Below are positions 13,065 through 23,616 of a stretch of DNA of 64,000 bases, in pieces. Positions within the stretch are counted from its first letter, which is position 1. The number at the start of each line of letters is the position of its first letter. A model generated the notes under the pieces. That model ran no database searches. It was not told the origin of the DNA and saw only the letters and a list, made by a program, of their open reading frames with translations. The translations under genes were made by a program, and so were the position numbers. Origin of the DNA: Halictus rubicundus (lineage: Eukaryota; Arthropoda; Insecta; Hymenoptera; Halictidae). The stretch is taken from assembly GCF_050948215.1 (NCBI RefSeq), contig NC_135152.1, positions 6,792,310-6,856,309 on the forward strand, read 5' to 3'.

Positions 13065-15096
13065 TTATGAGTTTCCTTTAAATTGAAACAAAATTCGATT
13101 TGGATTCGAAATTCGCGGGGCTGGCGTTCAAGAATTCTAAGACAACGAAGAGCATTATGCATGATCGTCCAGGTAAAGCCGGAGACTGCTGTTTAGAGAA
13201 GAGAAGGGAGGGCACAGAACGATATGGAATTGTGCGGCATCCCTCGCGTCTTTCACGGACCAGAAATCACGGGTACTGTTGCAGCTGCGGGCACAATATA
13301 TCGCGACCCGTTTTCCCTCCCTCGATATAAATATGGATGCGGGGACGAGTGTAATGTCGCCGGGTATAACTTTCCGCCTACGACGCAATAAGAAAGGACG
13401 ATACGCGACTGAAAACGCTAATGCGACCATATAATATCTCCTCGTTCCTCCTCGGTATTGACTGAGAACTACGAGAACCGGCGGGTTTCCGTGACTACTC
13501 GACCCGACGCGACGCGCGGGTTCTACATCTTTCTCGGGGCGGGTTCTCGCACCCGCCATTAGTATAGTCGCAGTTATAATACGTCCCGTCGATGCCGGAA
13601 GCCCTATTGCGTATCTCCGTGTTGTATTAAGTGTTTTCAATATTGATCGGCACGGGCCTGTGTCGCTCCGAGTCACGCGTCGATACACGTGCTCCTGTCA
13701 TACTCATAATCAGCAAAATAATGTTGCGCTTGTTGCACGGCCGGATGAAGCCGCGGGAAACGTGACAGAGAGGGAACGGTGCAGCGAGCTAGAAGACAAA
13801 AGAAAATTTTGCCTCGTAAATATGCAAAATGGGGCAGAGCAAATGTAGTCGAACAATTTTTCCGACCTACAATAGTCCCGTTCTATATGATTTTCTTCGT
13901 TTTATGAATACGAAAGTGACACGATGGGTGCCTAATGCAATACTGAAATTTTTAGTAATTTATTAGATACAGACAAATTGAATAATGGTATGGCAATTCG
14001 TAGCGCCGCGACGCCTATTTATTTTGTGCTTATAATGTCCAGACGTCCAGAAGTTTATATTTATTGCATGACTATGTTTTCTATGTATCGACTACAACAA
14101 TATAGAAGTTTATTTTGCTGTAATGGAAATGAATTTATTGGACTCAGTTCAGGCAAGGGGTTAAAACTGAAATAGTGTGGACACCAAGTAACTCTATTCA
14201 TGAAGAAAACAATGTCGGCTTGGATTCTGTAGAAGAAGGGTTCGACCAGCAGAGAACACAAGGGAAATTCCGAGAATGCGTGAAATATGCGTGTAATAGA
14301 ATCTGCCGGGCTTAATAGAGTAACAGGCTCGAATTAAAAAGTGACTCTTGTCCCAGCCAGTATAAATTCTGTACGGCCCCGTGGCATCGAAGGGAGGCCA
14401 AGGCAAGAATATTGCTGGAATCCCGTCGATGCCTTCGGCGATATACCCCTTGTTAGTGGAAAATCGAGTTGAACCGGGAGCGCCCATTCGCTCGCCCCAT
14501 CTTGTCACGGGACCACCCTAATACCTTACTTCTGCCATTTTATTCTCAACCTTTTATACACCGGCCCATAAAAATCGTCCCGCATCGTAATCTCTACGAG
14601 GTTCGGGGACAATAATATACGGCCGCGAATGCCCAGCTGAAAAAATGTTCCGAAACTCGTAATATTTCAAACAAAATTAAGAAAGTTTCCCGATAACGAA
14701 GCACACGATTTGCTATCGGTCGTTGTGTAGATGATTTATGCGAGCAGTTATACTATACCGCGAGAAGTATGTACCCTTAAACCTGGATACTAAACTTTGG
14801 TAAAAATGCCGATCGAGATGTTCGAGTTTTCTGGTGGCAGATGATCTAACAAATGTTTGGATTTAATTAATTGTATGTGGGGCATGTTCTTACTAAAACG
14901 TTTTTCTTAGAAAATGTATAATATATTGTTCGTACAAAATTTTATAAAATAATGTCTTCGATTAATAAGATATTAGATAGAGAATGGTTCACGGTGAGGA
15001 ACTAGAAAGAATTAATCGAATGTCTACAGGGTGTTGGTAATTGGAACGATTTTTACATAGAGTTACAATCAAATCGTCAAAAACCAACCAACTTAA

Positions 15097-15310
15097 CCCA
15101 TTAAGTACCAATTTTTTATTTCTAAACTTTTGCTCTGGTTAGTATTTATATGTTTAGGACGATTTACGCCAAAAGTTCAATTCAATTTTAAAATCAATTT
15201 GAATATCCTCATTTAGGGATGACTTGGTGTATGTACTTAGTTCATTTTATGCCACTCCTTAGTGCAATCCATGGGCATGATCCGAAGTGGGGATCATGGT
15301 ACGTAATGGG
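15097..15310. mobile_element. TTAA-flanked MITE (ends CCCATTAMGTACCA)
   Basis: TTAA at 15093-15096 and 15311-15314 brackets 214 bp. Inverted ends CCCATTAAGTACCA and CCCATTACGTACCA differ at one base. Confidence 0.8.
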
Positions 15311-15985
15311 TTAATGTTTGTATGAAGTAATTTCTAAAAATACTAATTTATAACGAGCACACAATTTTTATTCTAAAACCCCCACTAATCTCAACTACAT
15401 TCGCTTAAATTCCCAAAAATATTAATTCTGTGTTAGAAGAAAATGTATCGCGTGATACAAATTTTACAGTACTATGTCAGGGGCGACTCAGCAATTTTAG
15501 AGAAAGGTCAACAAGTATATCTTCGGAGGATGAATTCACGAAAAAATTGACAAACAGTTTAATTGCTGAAGCTTGTTTTCTTTTCTCTTAAGAGAAGCTA
15601 AGGGTGCTCGAATTTTTCGGGAAAGTTAATTCTGTCTCCGTTTTGAATTTTCACGGCCTGATCATCCCCCAGTAGCGTCACGAGGTTCGTCCCGCCCCGT
15701 GCACTCGTTTTATTCTATTTCTAAGACTGTTGGCGAGCCAGGTGGCGCTTAATTATAGAAATAAAAGGGCACGAGGGCGTGTTTGTTCGTTGGGTCGTCG
15801 GTCGCATTCATTCGATGGCGCCAGTCGGCTTTTCAAAAGTGTTACCCCGCCACATTTTCGCTTTTCACGAGAAGAGAAAAAGGAACAAGATGTCAGAGCC
15901 ATTCGTGCGGCTCGTCGGCGATCATCTGACTTGTCAACGAATGAGAGAAAGAGGGAGAGAGAGATGAAAGAAGAGAGACAAACAA

Positions 15986-15995
<10 letters not shown>

Positions 15996-16051
<56 letters not shown>
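15996..16051. repeat. (GA)n microsatellite
   Basis: Continuous GA run that creates long RE/LS-repeat reading frames on both strands; these are not genes. Confidence 0.98.
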
Positions 16052-16056
<5 letters not shown>

Positions 16057-16345
16057 CACGGACGGAAGGATGTTAAGGTGCAGACGTTTCCTTTATTTCT
16101 GAGGCTTTCATACAATTGCGAGAGCACACAGGTGAAAGCAACGGCTCTGTACAGTCGTACCCGATGAAAAAAATATGTGTACGCGTGTGTATATCACTTA
16201 TATTTATCCACATACAAAATAGATTATCATTAAATCTCGTCTATACAACGAAGAGTAACAGAATTTATTCTTGAAGAGAGGTCCTGAACTACGATTGGAG
16301 GCTCGGTCGTCGAGCGGCGCACGCGGATCATTCCGACTCGCGATT

Positions 16346-16802
16346 AGACTGCGAATTTTATGCACCGATAGCCTATAGTACTTTCTATGTCTCGGCTTAA
16401 TACAAAAATTCATAATTCTCAATTTTATTCTATTTGGCGTTCGATGGAAATTTAAGTAAATCGATTCGATACTGTTGGTACTTGCAATTTAATTTAGTAG
16501 ATATTTACTGCATCGAACATTTGCAGTTTATTCGTTATTCTTGTCAGTTGAAATGCGCAACGCACAATTCTGAAGAGGGAACTCTTTTACTGATTGAATG
16601 AGTGCCTCGAATATAGAAACTACGTAAATATAATTTCGAGAACAGTACAGCTAAAATTACGAATGCATCGTGCAGATATATTTACAGCTAACCGAACGTA
16701 GTGGCACTGTGCTAAAGAATAAAAATCTCCGAGGATATCGGATGATTTATTTAATTGCGTTTTTATCCAGTGGTGCTATTAATGCATAAAATGGACAGTC
16801 TA
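16346..16802. mobile_element. GCGGATTTTATGCA-type MITE, longer copy
   Basis: Left AGACTGCGAATTTTATGCA (16346-16364) and right TGCATAAAATGGACAGTCTA (16783-16802) are inverted with a few differences; 457 bp, non-coding. Confidence 0.55.
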
Positions 16803-17664
16803 AGAATAATCAGTGTAAATATACATCTCGGGGGATCGATCGAGACGATTCAACATTCGCCGGACGAAGATTGGTCGACGAAATAAAAAATAGAGTTTAT
16901 ATAGTATATTTTTATGTATATATGTATATATATATAGTGTATCTGTACAATTAAATGAAGACGATATCGATCGAAAGCACGATAAATCAAAGGAAAAGGA
17001 AGCAACGTAAACCAACATGTCTTATTCGCTGTATACTATCCCGTATCACCGTGGGAACGAATCCTACTTCCTCCAGACGTATTCCTGAAACGGCGCTGTA
17101 CATTTCCGAGGATCAACAGAAGAGAACGCTTGGAGAAACACGAAGGTGCGTGAACGCGAAGCGACGCGACATTCCGATCGACAACAGACACTCGAAAGTC
17201 AAAACCGAAACACAAACTCGACTCGCCGCATCTCCGCTTCTCGCTCAGAGGTCGGAAAACATACAGCACCGTTCCCAGAAAAACAATCGAAAATATAAGT
17301 TCTACGGCTACTTCTTCGTTCCCTTAAACTGTCTAATTCGTGGAGGTGCCCTCGGCGCCGGAGAACACCGGCAACACGCTCGAGAAACCCTTATTTCACT
17401 CCGAGAACGTTCGACAACGACGCGTTTATGTTCAAACTCACTTCATTCCGCGCAAGATGCCCTGTCGCGATAACGAAACCAAGACAGGACCAAATCGAAG
17501 GAGTCAAATCAAGTGACAATGTTATGGATGGATGTTGATCAGCGAAGATGCAAGTCCGAAGAATAGAATAACGGACGACCGGGGATGCCTCTTTAACCTA
17601 GTCGATCGGCGTTGTGTGTTCGATAATTGTGCCCTTCGCAGGTCAAATCGAACTTTTCATCGCG

Positions 17665-17854
17665 AGACTGAGGACATTTATGCAAAGTAAAAATTTTCTG
17701 CGTTAGTTGCAAGATACCGGGTCCTACGTGTTTATTTCTTCTTTTAAGAATGTTAACAAGTCGAAAATGATAGAATATGTTTCTTTCGATATTCTCGCTG
17801 TTTTGTATTCAATCTACTCATTTTTATTACAAATGCATAAAGATCCACAATCTA
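17665..17854. mobile_element. GCGGATTTTATGCA-type MITE
   Basis: Left AGACTGAGGACATTTATGCA, right TGCATAAAGATCCACAATCT; 190 bp. Sequence after the right end (AAGATACCCTGTCGCG) recurs after the next copy, pointing to a local duplication. Confidence 0.6.
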
Positions 17855-18028
17855 CTCGCCACAAATGTATTCGATCGACGTATAATGTACAAGATACCCT
17901 GTCGCGTCGAGGGGAGTAACAGAGGATTAGATTATAACCGTAAATTCAGATCAAAATGTTACAATTATTCGGCCAACGACGATCTACGTACAAAGAGAAA
18001 AATAATAGGCAACCGGGTATCTCATCAT

Positions 18029-18222
18029 TGGACTGTGGATCTTTATGCCAATTCCTATTTTGGTAGGTCATTTTACAAAACCAAGACGATGGTAAAAATC
18101 TACTTCACCGAGTAAAGAAGTCTCTTATGCTAACAATACGAAGAAACAGCTATTGCTACAGCTATTTTTCTTTAATTATAAAAATGCTAAGGTGCTACAA
18201 ATGCATAAAGATCCACGGTCCA
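18029..18222. mobile_element. GCGGATTTTATGCA-type MITE next to the HELZ-like 3' end
   Basis: Inverted ends TGGACTGTGGATCTTTATGC and TGGACCGTGGATCTTTATGC; 194 bp. It lies 118 bp beyond the HELZ-like stop codon and so probably within the 3'UTR. Confidence 0.7.
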
Positions 18223-18340
18223 CTCGTCATCAATACACTCAATCGACATAAAAAGATACCCTGTCGCGTAGAGGAGAGCTGTAAAGGATGAGATCAAAGA
18301 ATTAAAACCAAATAAAAGACCATTGTAAACTAATAATGAT

Positions 18341-18976
18341 CTACTTCCAAAAAAAGGGACCATGAATGATGGGATACCTTATCATCACGGGGACGTACTC
18401 GATCGAGCACGTGGACTGGTTCCTGGGCACGAACTCCTTGGCCAGCGGGTTCAGCGGCGTGGTCCTCGGCATCTCCGGAATCATTCTGACGTGAAAATTG
18501 AGGGATTCGCGATCGATCCCGTGGAGATCAGCCACCTCCAGGTACCTTTGCCACAGCTTCCTGCAGGAGCCGATCGTGAGCAATGCGACCGGGTCCCCGA
18601 CCACAGCCACGAGACACCTGGCACGCGTGATGGCCGTGTTCAGGAGCCTGGGGTTCGTTAAGAACCCGAAGTCCTTCACGTTCTGCTCCGCCATGTATCT
18701 GCAGCAGGTCCGGCTCCGCACGGTGCTGATGAACACCGCGGTGAACTGCTTCCCCTGGACGTTCAGTACCCTCTCGACTGACACCTCGGACAGCTTCAGC
18801 TTCCGTAGCTCCGTGCGGATCATTTGCACCTGCTCGGCGTAACATGCCAGCACACCGATCGAACCTTCGCCATACGGACCCCATCGATTCACCGGCCAGC
18901 TGTTCTTCAACGCCAAAACGCGGTTCACCAGCTCGAACACTTCGCCCGCGTGAGCGTGGCCCGTTGATTGATCGTC
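18341..18976 (-). CDS. HELZ-like: HELZ-like exon 5 (motifs V-VI, stop)
   Basis: Acceptor GTCAACAG|GACGATC. The first residues, DDQSTGHAHAGEVFEL, continue EEVQ from exon 4. It encodes residues about 703-913 with SIGVLACYAEQV, VERVLNVQGKQF, NTAITRARCLVAVVGDP and NPLAKEFVPR, then stops at 18341-18343. A possible donor (AAG|GTATCC, near 18370) shortly before the stop could join to undetected tail exons; I have no evidence that it is used. An ATTAAA on this strand (18171-18176) is a weak polyadenylation candidate and lies inside a MITE. Confidence 0.88.
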   Translation of the reverse strand, partial: DDQSTGHAHAGEVFELVNRVLALKNSWPVNRWGPYGEGSIGVLACYAEQVQMIRTELRKLKLSEVSVERVLNVQGKQFTAVFISTVRSRTCCRYMAEQNVKDFGFLTNPRLLNTAITRARCLVAVVGDPVALLTIGSCRKLWQRYLEVADLHGIDRESLNFHVRMIPEMPRTTPLNPLAKEFVPRNQSTCSIEYVPVMIRYPIIHGPFFWK

Positions 18977-21900
18977 CTGTTGACAGAGTGCACTGAGATG
19001 AGACCGGGACTGAGGGATCTTGGAGGTAGAGAGGGTTGTTGCGGAGCATAATCCGTTTGTCAGACAATTTTAGGCACATCGGAAAGAGCGGTGCCTGCTG
19101 ACGATTTACAAACTGCGGATTTTACGCAGAACATTTTAGACTATCTGTGAGTTGGAAATTCTTTTTGTGTTTTCTCGTAAATGCATAAAATCCGCAATCT
19201 AATTATTTATGAACGACGTGAATAATCTTAGTTTTACCTTGTCTCGTTGTGCTACAGTTTTCCAGTTTCTGAGAGGGACTTACGAAGCTGGTTATTTTAG
19301 TGACTTTACATTATAATGAAAAAGTGAGGGGAAGTCAGATCAATATATTAGCTCCGATTTTTATTTTACGAAATATAAAGGGATCTAAAGCAATGCAAAT
19401 ATTGGAATAACGGTCGAGAAAGACGATATCTTCCAAGTTTTCTTGTACATCCTCCGCCGGAATTGAAATCACAGCGCCTAGAAGGTATTTTACGACACCC
19501 GAGAAGGCGCTTTCAGACGAGGCACTCGGTGACAGGAGATAGTTGAATTATTGCGAAGGTTGTGTAGTCGAGTGAATAGGGGAACGTTTGGCGACTGGTT
19601 ACAGAATCTCGTTAACAGTGTTCTCTTGTTTAAGAGAAATGGAATCGATTGACTGTTCAAAGTCGCTGTGGAGCGTTACTCTCGGTGTCTCCTACGACAA
19701 ATAGCACGGCGTGACGCTTGTAATTTTCGACGTACGATTGGGGAAGCTATTGTAGATTTAATCCTATATATAGTGAACAAAGATTTATTAGGTGCTATTT
19801 AGATTTCGACTGGAAACAAATAAAAATTAAATGACCCCCTAGGTTAGGGTAAGCCTGTCAAAAGAAAAACGTTAGGACTACTCTAAAGAGCAGTATCGCC
19901 TAAATCATTAGGCACTTTAGACCGAGTGCGTAAAATTTTAGAGGAACCGTGTGCAAAATTAAACACAAGAATGCTTAAGATCTACGAAAACATTGAAATA
20001 ACCCTGAATAGACATATAAACATGAACAGACTCGTAAAACCACAAGTCCAAAAGGTGTTTCAAGCTTTCGTGACTAGAATTGCTACTAGTTGAGTTTTCC
20101 TCCCGCAACCAGTGATCAATTTCGCGATAGTTTATACATTTTTCCAACATCGACGGCCCAGTACCATTACAGTCGATCACAAGTTGCTAGACCAAAGCAT
20201 CAACTACAAGCCAAGAGATAAAAATCAAACCTACCTGTACTTCCTCCCCGTAGACAGCGTAGAAGGTCAAAGGGTGCATCGCAGGGTGTTGCAACAATAA
20301 ATTACTACCAGGGCTCACGATGCCGTCGTAAAACATTTCGGACGTGAATTTAATGATTTCCTTGTGGGACCGGTAATTCTGACAAAGGTGTATTCTACAA
20401 GGATGGGTCTGCGGGTACATTTTGTAGATCCTCTCGAGCAGGCTAACGCCGAGACCTCGTTCGCTGGCCAGGTTGCTGTAGATCTCCGGCGCGAGCTGCA
20501 TCTGATCACCGGCGAGGATCAGACGGGTCTGTGGCGTGGCCATGGACAAAGGTATCAGGACCTCGCATTCCAGCGCCTGAGCGGCCTCGTCGATCACTAT
20601 GTGGCTAAACGTGAGGTTCAGGTGAGTCAAGGAACTGGCCGTCGCCAAGGTGGTCACAACCAGGTTGCAGTCTCGCAGGTCCTCCTCGGTCGGGTCGCGG
20701 AAAGTGCGGTTCTCTTTCATCAGACTGTACTCAAGGACCACCGGATGCACCTGAAACCGGGCGGATGAAAGGAGAGCAGCGTTGCCTAACGATCTCGCGC
20801 TTTCGAAGAACGTACCGTGTTCGTGGCTCGACCTTTGTAATAGATCCTAATCGGCCTCAATCGAGGACACTGCTTCGACCAGTTGTCGAAGAAATCCTTC
20901 ACGTACAGATCCGCGGCGCTGTTGCTGTGTGTGCAAAGCAGTATCTTGTGCCCGCTGCTCTTCGTCAACAGGATATAGAGGGACTCGGCAATGGTGTACG
21001 TTTTCCCGGTCCCAAATGGACCCAGCAATAAAAGGGGCGGCATGGATATGCTCGTGGGGACCGTCATGATACCGACGGCCCTTCTCTGTTCCATGTTCAA
21101 CGTAAGTTCTAGCAACATCCATTTCCAATACGGATTGGACGTATCCTCGTTAGATTCCAATTGCTCGAAGATGTCGCTCTCCTTCAGCTCTATCTCCTCC
21201 TTGCTCAAGAAAATCAACCCCACGTCCGGCAAACTGTCCACCGCCCTATGCCATTCGCAGAACGGCAAACGATTCAGTACGAATTGCACCTGCACCATGA
21301 AATCCATGTCCTCCTGTAATTTCAATGCTTTCACACAGTCCTTCGACAGTCTGATGTACACCATGTTCGTACACTTGTCCTCTATGTAGGCCTCGTATAC
21401 CGTTGAAGACGTCGAGCCCTTCGAGAAACGTTTGAACAATACTGTATTGCAACTTCGTAGGAACAGCCGACCGCTTTTTGTATCCTCTGAGATACTGCGG
21501 CTCAAGGGTAACTGTGAGAAAAATTCAGTATCAATCTTTTTGGCCTTTTGTAGGCAGAATGGAAACTTTTATGAGAAGATCACGGTAGGGATTAGAGTTA
21601 TACAACTGCTAATGCTAGTCTCACCTGACCAAACAGCCCACCGGGTTCTGCGTATTTAGCGATTGTGGACGCGTCACCCGTGGAACTCAAAACGTAATGA
21701 CAAACAAGACGCATGTACGTGATTACATTGTATCTTGCTAGCTGTTCATGCCTGGCTAACTCTTCGATGGTGATTAATTCATGAAGGCGACCCCAGTAAT
21801 TCCCCGGTGTTAAATGCTCGTCCGTAAGGGTTTCTTGAGTCAGGGAAAAGTTGTTTCTATCTGGATAAGGGTATATCATGGACAGTTTCTCTTCTTTTGG

Positions 21901-22748
21901 GTCTCTCGGTGGCACAAATGGCGATTCGAATTTCTGTAGTTGCATAGAATCACTAACCAAGTGACTCAGGTGATGAGAGAACTGGTAATTCGTGGCGGTG
22001 AGTATTCGTACAAAATCCTCCGGTGGCAAACAGTCCATGCATAGTCTCTGAAGTATGGCAGGATACTTTCCAAAATGAAAGATAACATTCTGCCTGTAGG
22101 TACCATACTGGTTAGCGGTGAATCCAATTTTTACACAATATTCTTTGGTAGATTTGGTGGGATCCTTTATCTCCTTGTTGCACCATATCTGACCATCGGT
22201 CGTTCCAATATCGCTGACTTTATCAGACACAGATTGCAGGAAAAAGTTCTGAAGATTCTGGTTCAACATAAACGCTACTCTTTCCAACCTTTCACCTAAA
22301 TAAACGAAAGACCACCGTGTCCACTACCATTATGTAACGGTGTTGCATCAAAAACAAAGAAAATTACACGTACAGACACACGAGTTGGTAAGACAGAGAT
22401 TCAACGTAACTCTGGTTACGTCTAATATTCATGATCCGTTGTGTTGTTAATTATTTGAATGTGTATGCAAGTAAGAAGAGATACAAAGAAAATTAGAGAG
22501 TATTGTGTGGTTCAGTAGGACTTACCGCGCGCCCAAATCCGGAAAGTCCAGGTGTGAAGAGTGTTGTTGCTCGTCGACCGGCAACAGAGATTGGGTTCGT
22601 GGGAGATTAGCACGTCGTCCGTCGATTTGCAAGTGATGATCGTTTCCGGGTTCTCGGACTTAATCCAACAACGATGCAGCTCGCCGGCGATACCATACGG
22701 AATCCAGTTCTTAACCTCTCCGTTCATCGCGACTATGTGATTCGCCAT
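18341..22748 (-). CDS. HELZ-like: HELZ-like SF1 RNA helicase (five exons, 913 aa)
   Basis: Reconstructed from five exons: 22748-22526, 22295-21625, 21511-20816, 20750-20235 and 18976-18341. All borders are GT/AG with matching phase, and the joined length is 2742 nt. The product is an Upf1-like superfamily 1 helicase. Visible motifs are the Q-like LNMEQRRAV, Walker A GPFGTGKT (about residues 462-469), Ia CTHSNSAADLY, II DEAA (584-587), III GDQMQLAP (from 611), IV QNYRSH, V VQGKQF (775) and VI NTAITRAR (815). The family is recognised from HELZ-type blocks such as VERVLNVQGKQF, LVAVVGDP and NPLAKEFVPR, and from the pre-helicase beta region of exons 1-2. HELZ proteins are known to act in mRNA translation and decay, so a cytoplasmic RNA-remodelling role is inferred. 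Oddity: the model starts after the place where vertebrate HELZ has its TPR and CCCH finger, and stops soon after motif VI without the long disordered tail. Confidence 0.88.
19111..19201. mobile_element. GCGGATTTTATGCA-type MITE, short copy in HELZ-like intron 4
   Basis: Left AACTGCGGATTTTACGCA and right TGCATAAAATCCGCAATCTA form inverted ends of a 91-bp element inside the 1258-bp last intron (18977-20234). Confidence 0.7.
20235..20750 (-). CDS. HELZ-like: HELZ-like exon 4 (DEAA box, motifs III-IV)
   Basis: Acceptor GGTTTCAG|GTGCATCC and donor CAG|GTAGGT; 516 nt, residues about 531-702. It contains IVIDEAAQALECE (Walker B), LAGDQMQLAPE and LCQNYRSHKE, and ends at YGEEVQ. Confidence 0.9.
20816..21511 (-). 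CDS. HELZ-like: HELZ-like exon 3 (Walker A)
   Basis: Acceptor TTCTCACAG|TTACCC and donor ACG|GTACGT; 696 nt, phase 0 to 0, residues about 299-530. It carries the FVLNRLPFCEWHRA block, the Q-like motif, Walker A GPFGTGKT and motif Ia CTHSNSAADLYVKDF. Confidence 0.9.
21625..22295 (-). CDS. HELZ-like: HELZ-like exon 2
   Basis: Acceptor TTATTTAG|GTGAAAGG and donor CAG|GTGAGA; 671 nt, phase 1 to 0. It encodes residues about 75-298, the beta-rich region that precedes the helicase core. The stretch YGTYRQNVIFHFG resembles the FGTFRQTIVFDFG block of HELZ, and KYAEPGGLFGQ ends the exon. Confidence 0.85.
22526..22748 (-). CDS. HELZ-like: HELZ-like exon 1
   Basis: Starts at the ATG whose A is at 22748, in a strong context (GTGGCCATGG). 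An in-frame GTG lies 18 nt upstream but is not a likely start. It encodes 74 residues ending in TWTFRIWAR plus one base, followed by the donor G|GTAAGT. The segment aligns with the part of HELZ just after the zinc finger (conserved QTWTF-like block). No CCCH pattern was seen upstream on this strand. Confidence 0.8.
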
Positions 22749-22980
22749 GGCCACCGACTCGAACACCGTAACGAACGTGCTGATCCGAACACCTGTTACT
22801 ACATCATACCACCGACCCTTTATTTACGCTCTCGGAACAATAAGTTCTACAGGGTACGCGACGCTTCCAACTACTGACAGAGCACTGTGCGCCGTGCGCA
22901 CGCGCGACCAGAACGTCAAATTTAATCGCAGGCTGCGCCATCTAGCGACTCCATCGCGCTCGAGAACGGGAGAGTGACTT
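22749..22980 (-). promoter_or_regulatory. HELZ-like upstream region with CTCF-like site
   Basis: GC-rich sequence directly 5' of the HELZ-like start. On the minus strand 22931-22948 reads TCGCTAGATGGCGCAGCC, close to the animal CTCF core (CTAGATGGCGC). No TATA box is evident. Promoter function is inferred from position. Confidence 0.35.
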
Positions 22981-22989
22981 TACCGATGA

Positions 22990-23569
22990 ATAACAACGGG
23001 TAGAGAAACTATTTTGTGCAAAATAAAAAATTTTCTGTAATAATTGCAAGTAATAGAAACCAAATTGAATGTTTTCTTCTTCTTTAATCACTTCAATGGA
23101 TTAAACATAATGTATTTACATTTCTTATTTGTTCTTGTATGTATTGACATTTTTTCGTTAATTCCAGGGAATAGAAACCAAATTGGGCGTTCTTTCCTTC
23201 TTTAACAATTTTAATAGATTAACCATAATATATTTTCATTATCTGTATTGACATTTTTTTCGTTGAATGCAAGACATAGAAACTAAATTAAATGTTCTTT
23301 TGTTCTTGAATAATTTTAATAAATGAAAAATGATATATTGACATGATTCAACTCTTTCGATCTTCCCATGGATTTAAGTGCGGATTTCAAGCACGTAAAA
23401 ATGAACGGATGAATACAAAATTATGAAGGCGTCGGAGAGAATATAAGAATATCATTACGTTGCCAGTGACTTGTTAAAATTATTAAAACAAGAAATACAT
23501 GTTTGTTTACCTGCTGTTCCCTACAATAAATTTGTAAAATTTTTATTTTGCATAAAGATCCGCAGTCTA
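22990..23569. mobile_element. GCGGATTTTATGCA-type MITE with an internal tandem repeat
   Basis: A clear right end GCATAAAGATCCGCAGTCTA (23550-23569). The proposed left side near 22990 (TTTTGTGCAAAATAAAAAATT) is diverged. Inside, three roughly 110-125-bp AT-rich units begin with ATAGAAACCAAATTG-like sequence (23050, 23171, 23275). Confidence 0.45.
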
Positions 23570-23597
23570 GTTATTTCATTTCGCTTTTGTGATATAC

Positions 23598-23616
23598 GCA
23601 TAAAATCTGCACTCTA
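23598..23616. repeat. Isolated MITE right end
   Basis: GCATAAAATCTGCACTCTA, a second terminal sequence of the same family 29 bp after the previous one. It may be an older element into which the 22990-23569 copy inserted. Confidence 0.45.

Larger units (their letters stand above)
11885..15092. other. Gene-free stretch
   Basis: GC-rich segments (12100-12620, 13480-13690) with unrecognised open frames up to 177 codons, plus the two repeat fragments listed near 12.9 kb. Nothing else supported. Confidence 0.45.

Noticed and set aside
13155..13688. 177-codon minus-strand frame
   Set aside because: Same reasons: composition-driven, no domain or gene structure seen.
15730..16167. Long open frames on both strands, rich in RE or LS repeats
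   Set aside because: They exist because of the (GA)n run, which has no stops in those frames. No domain, no splice context.
18362..18842. Plus-strand frames of 99-114 codons across HELZ-like exon 5
   Set aside because: Shadows of the minus-strand helicase exon; no family resemblance.
19959..20180. Minus-strand frame in HELZ-like intron 4 considered as an extra exon
   Set aside because: Exon 4 joins exon 5 directly in phase (EEVQ to DDQSTG), matching the family spacing. The frame has no family similarity.
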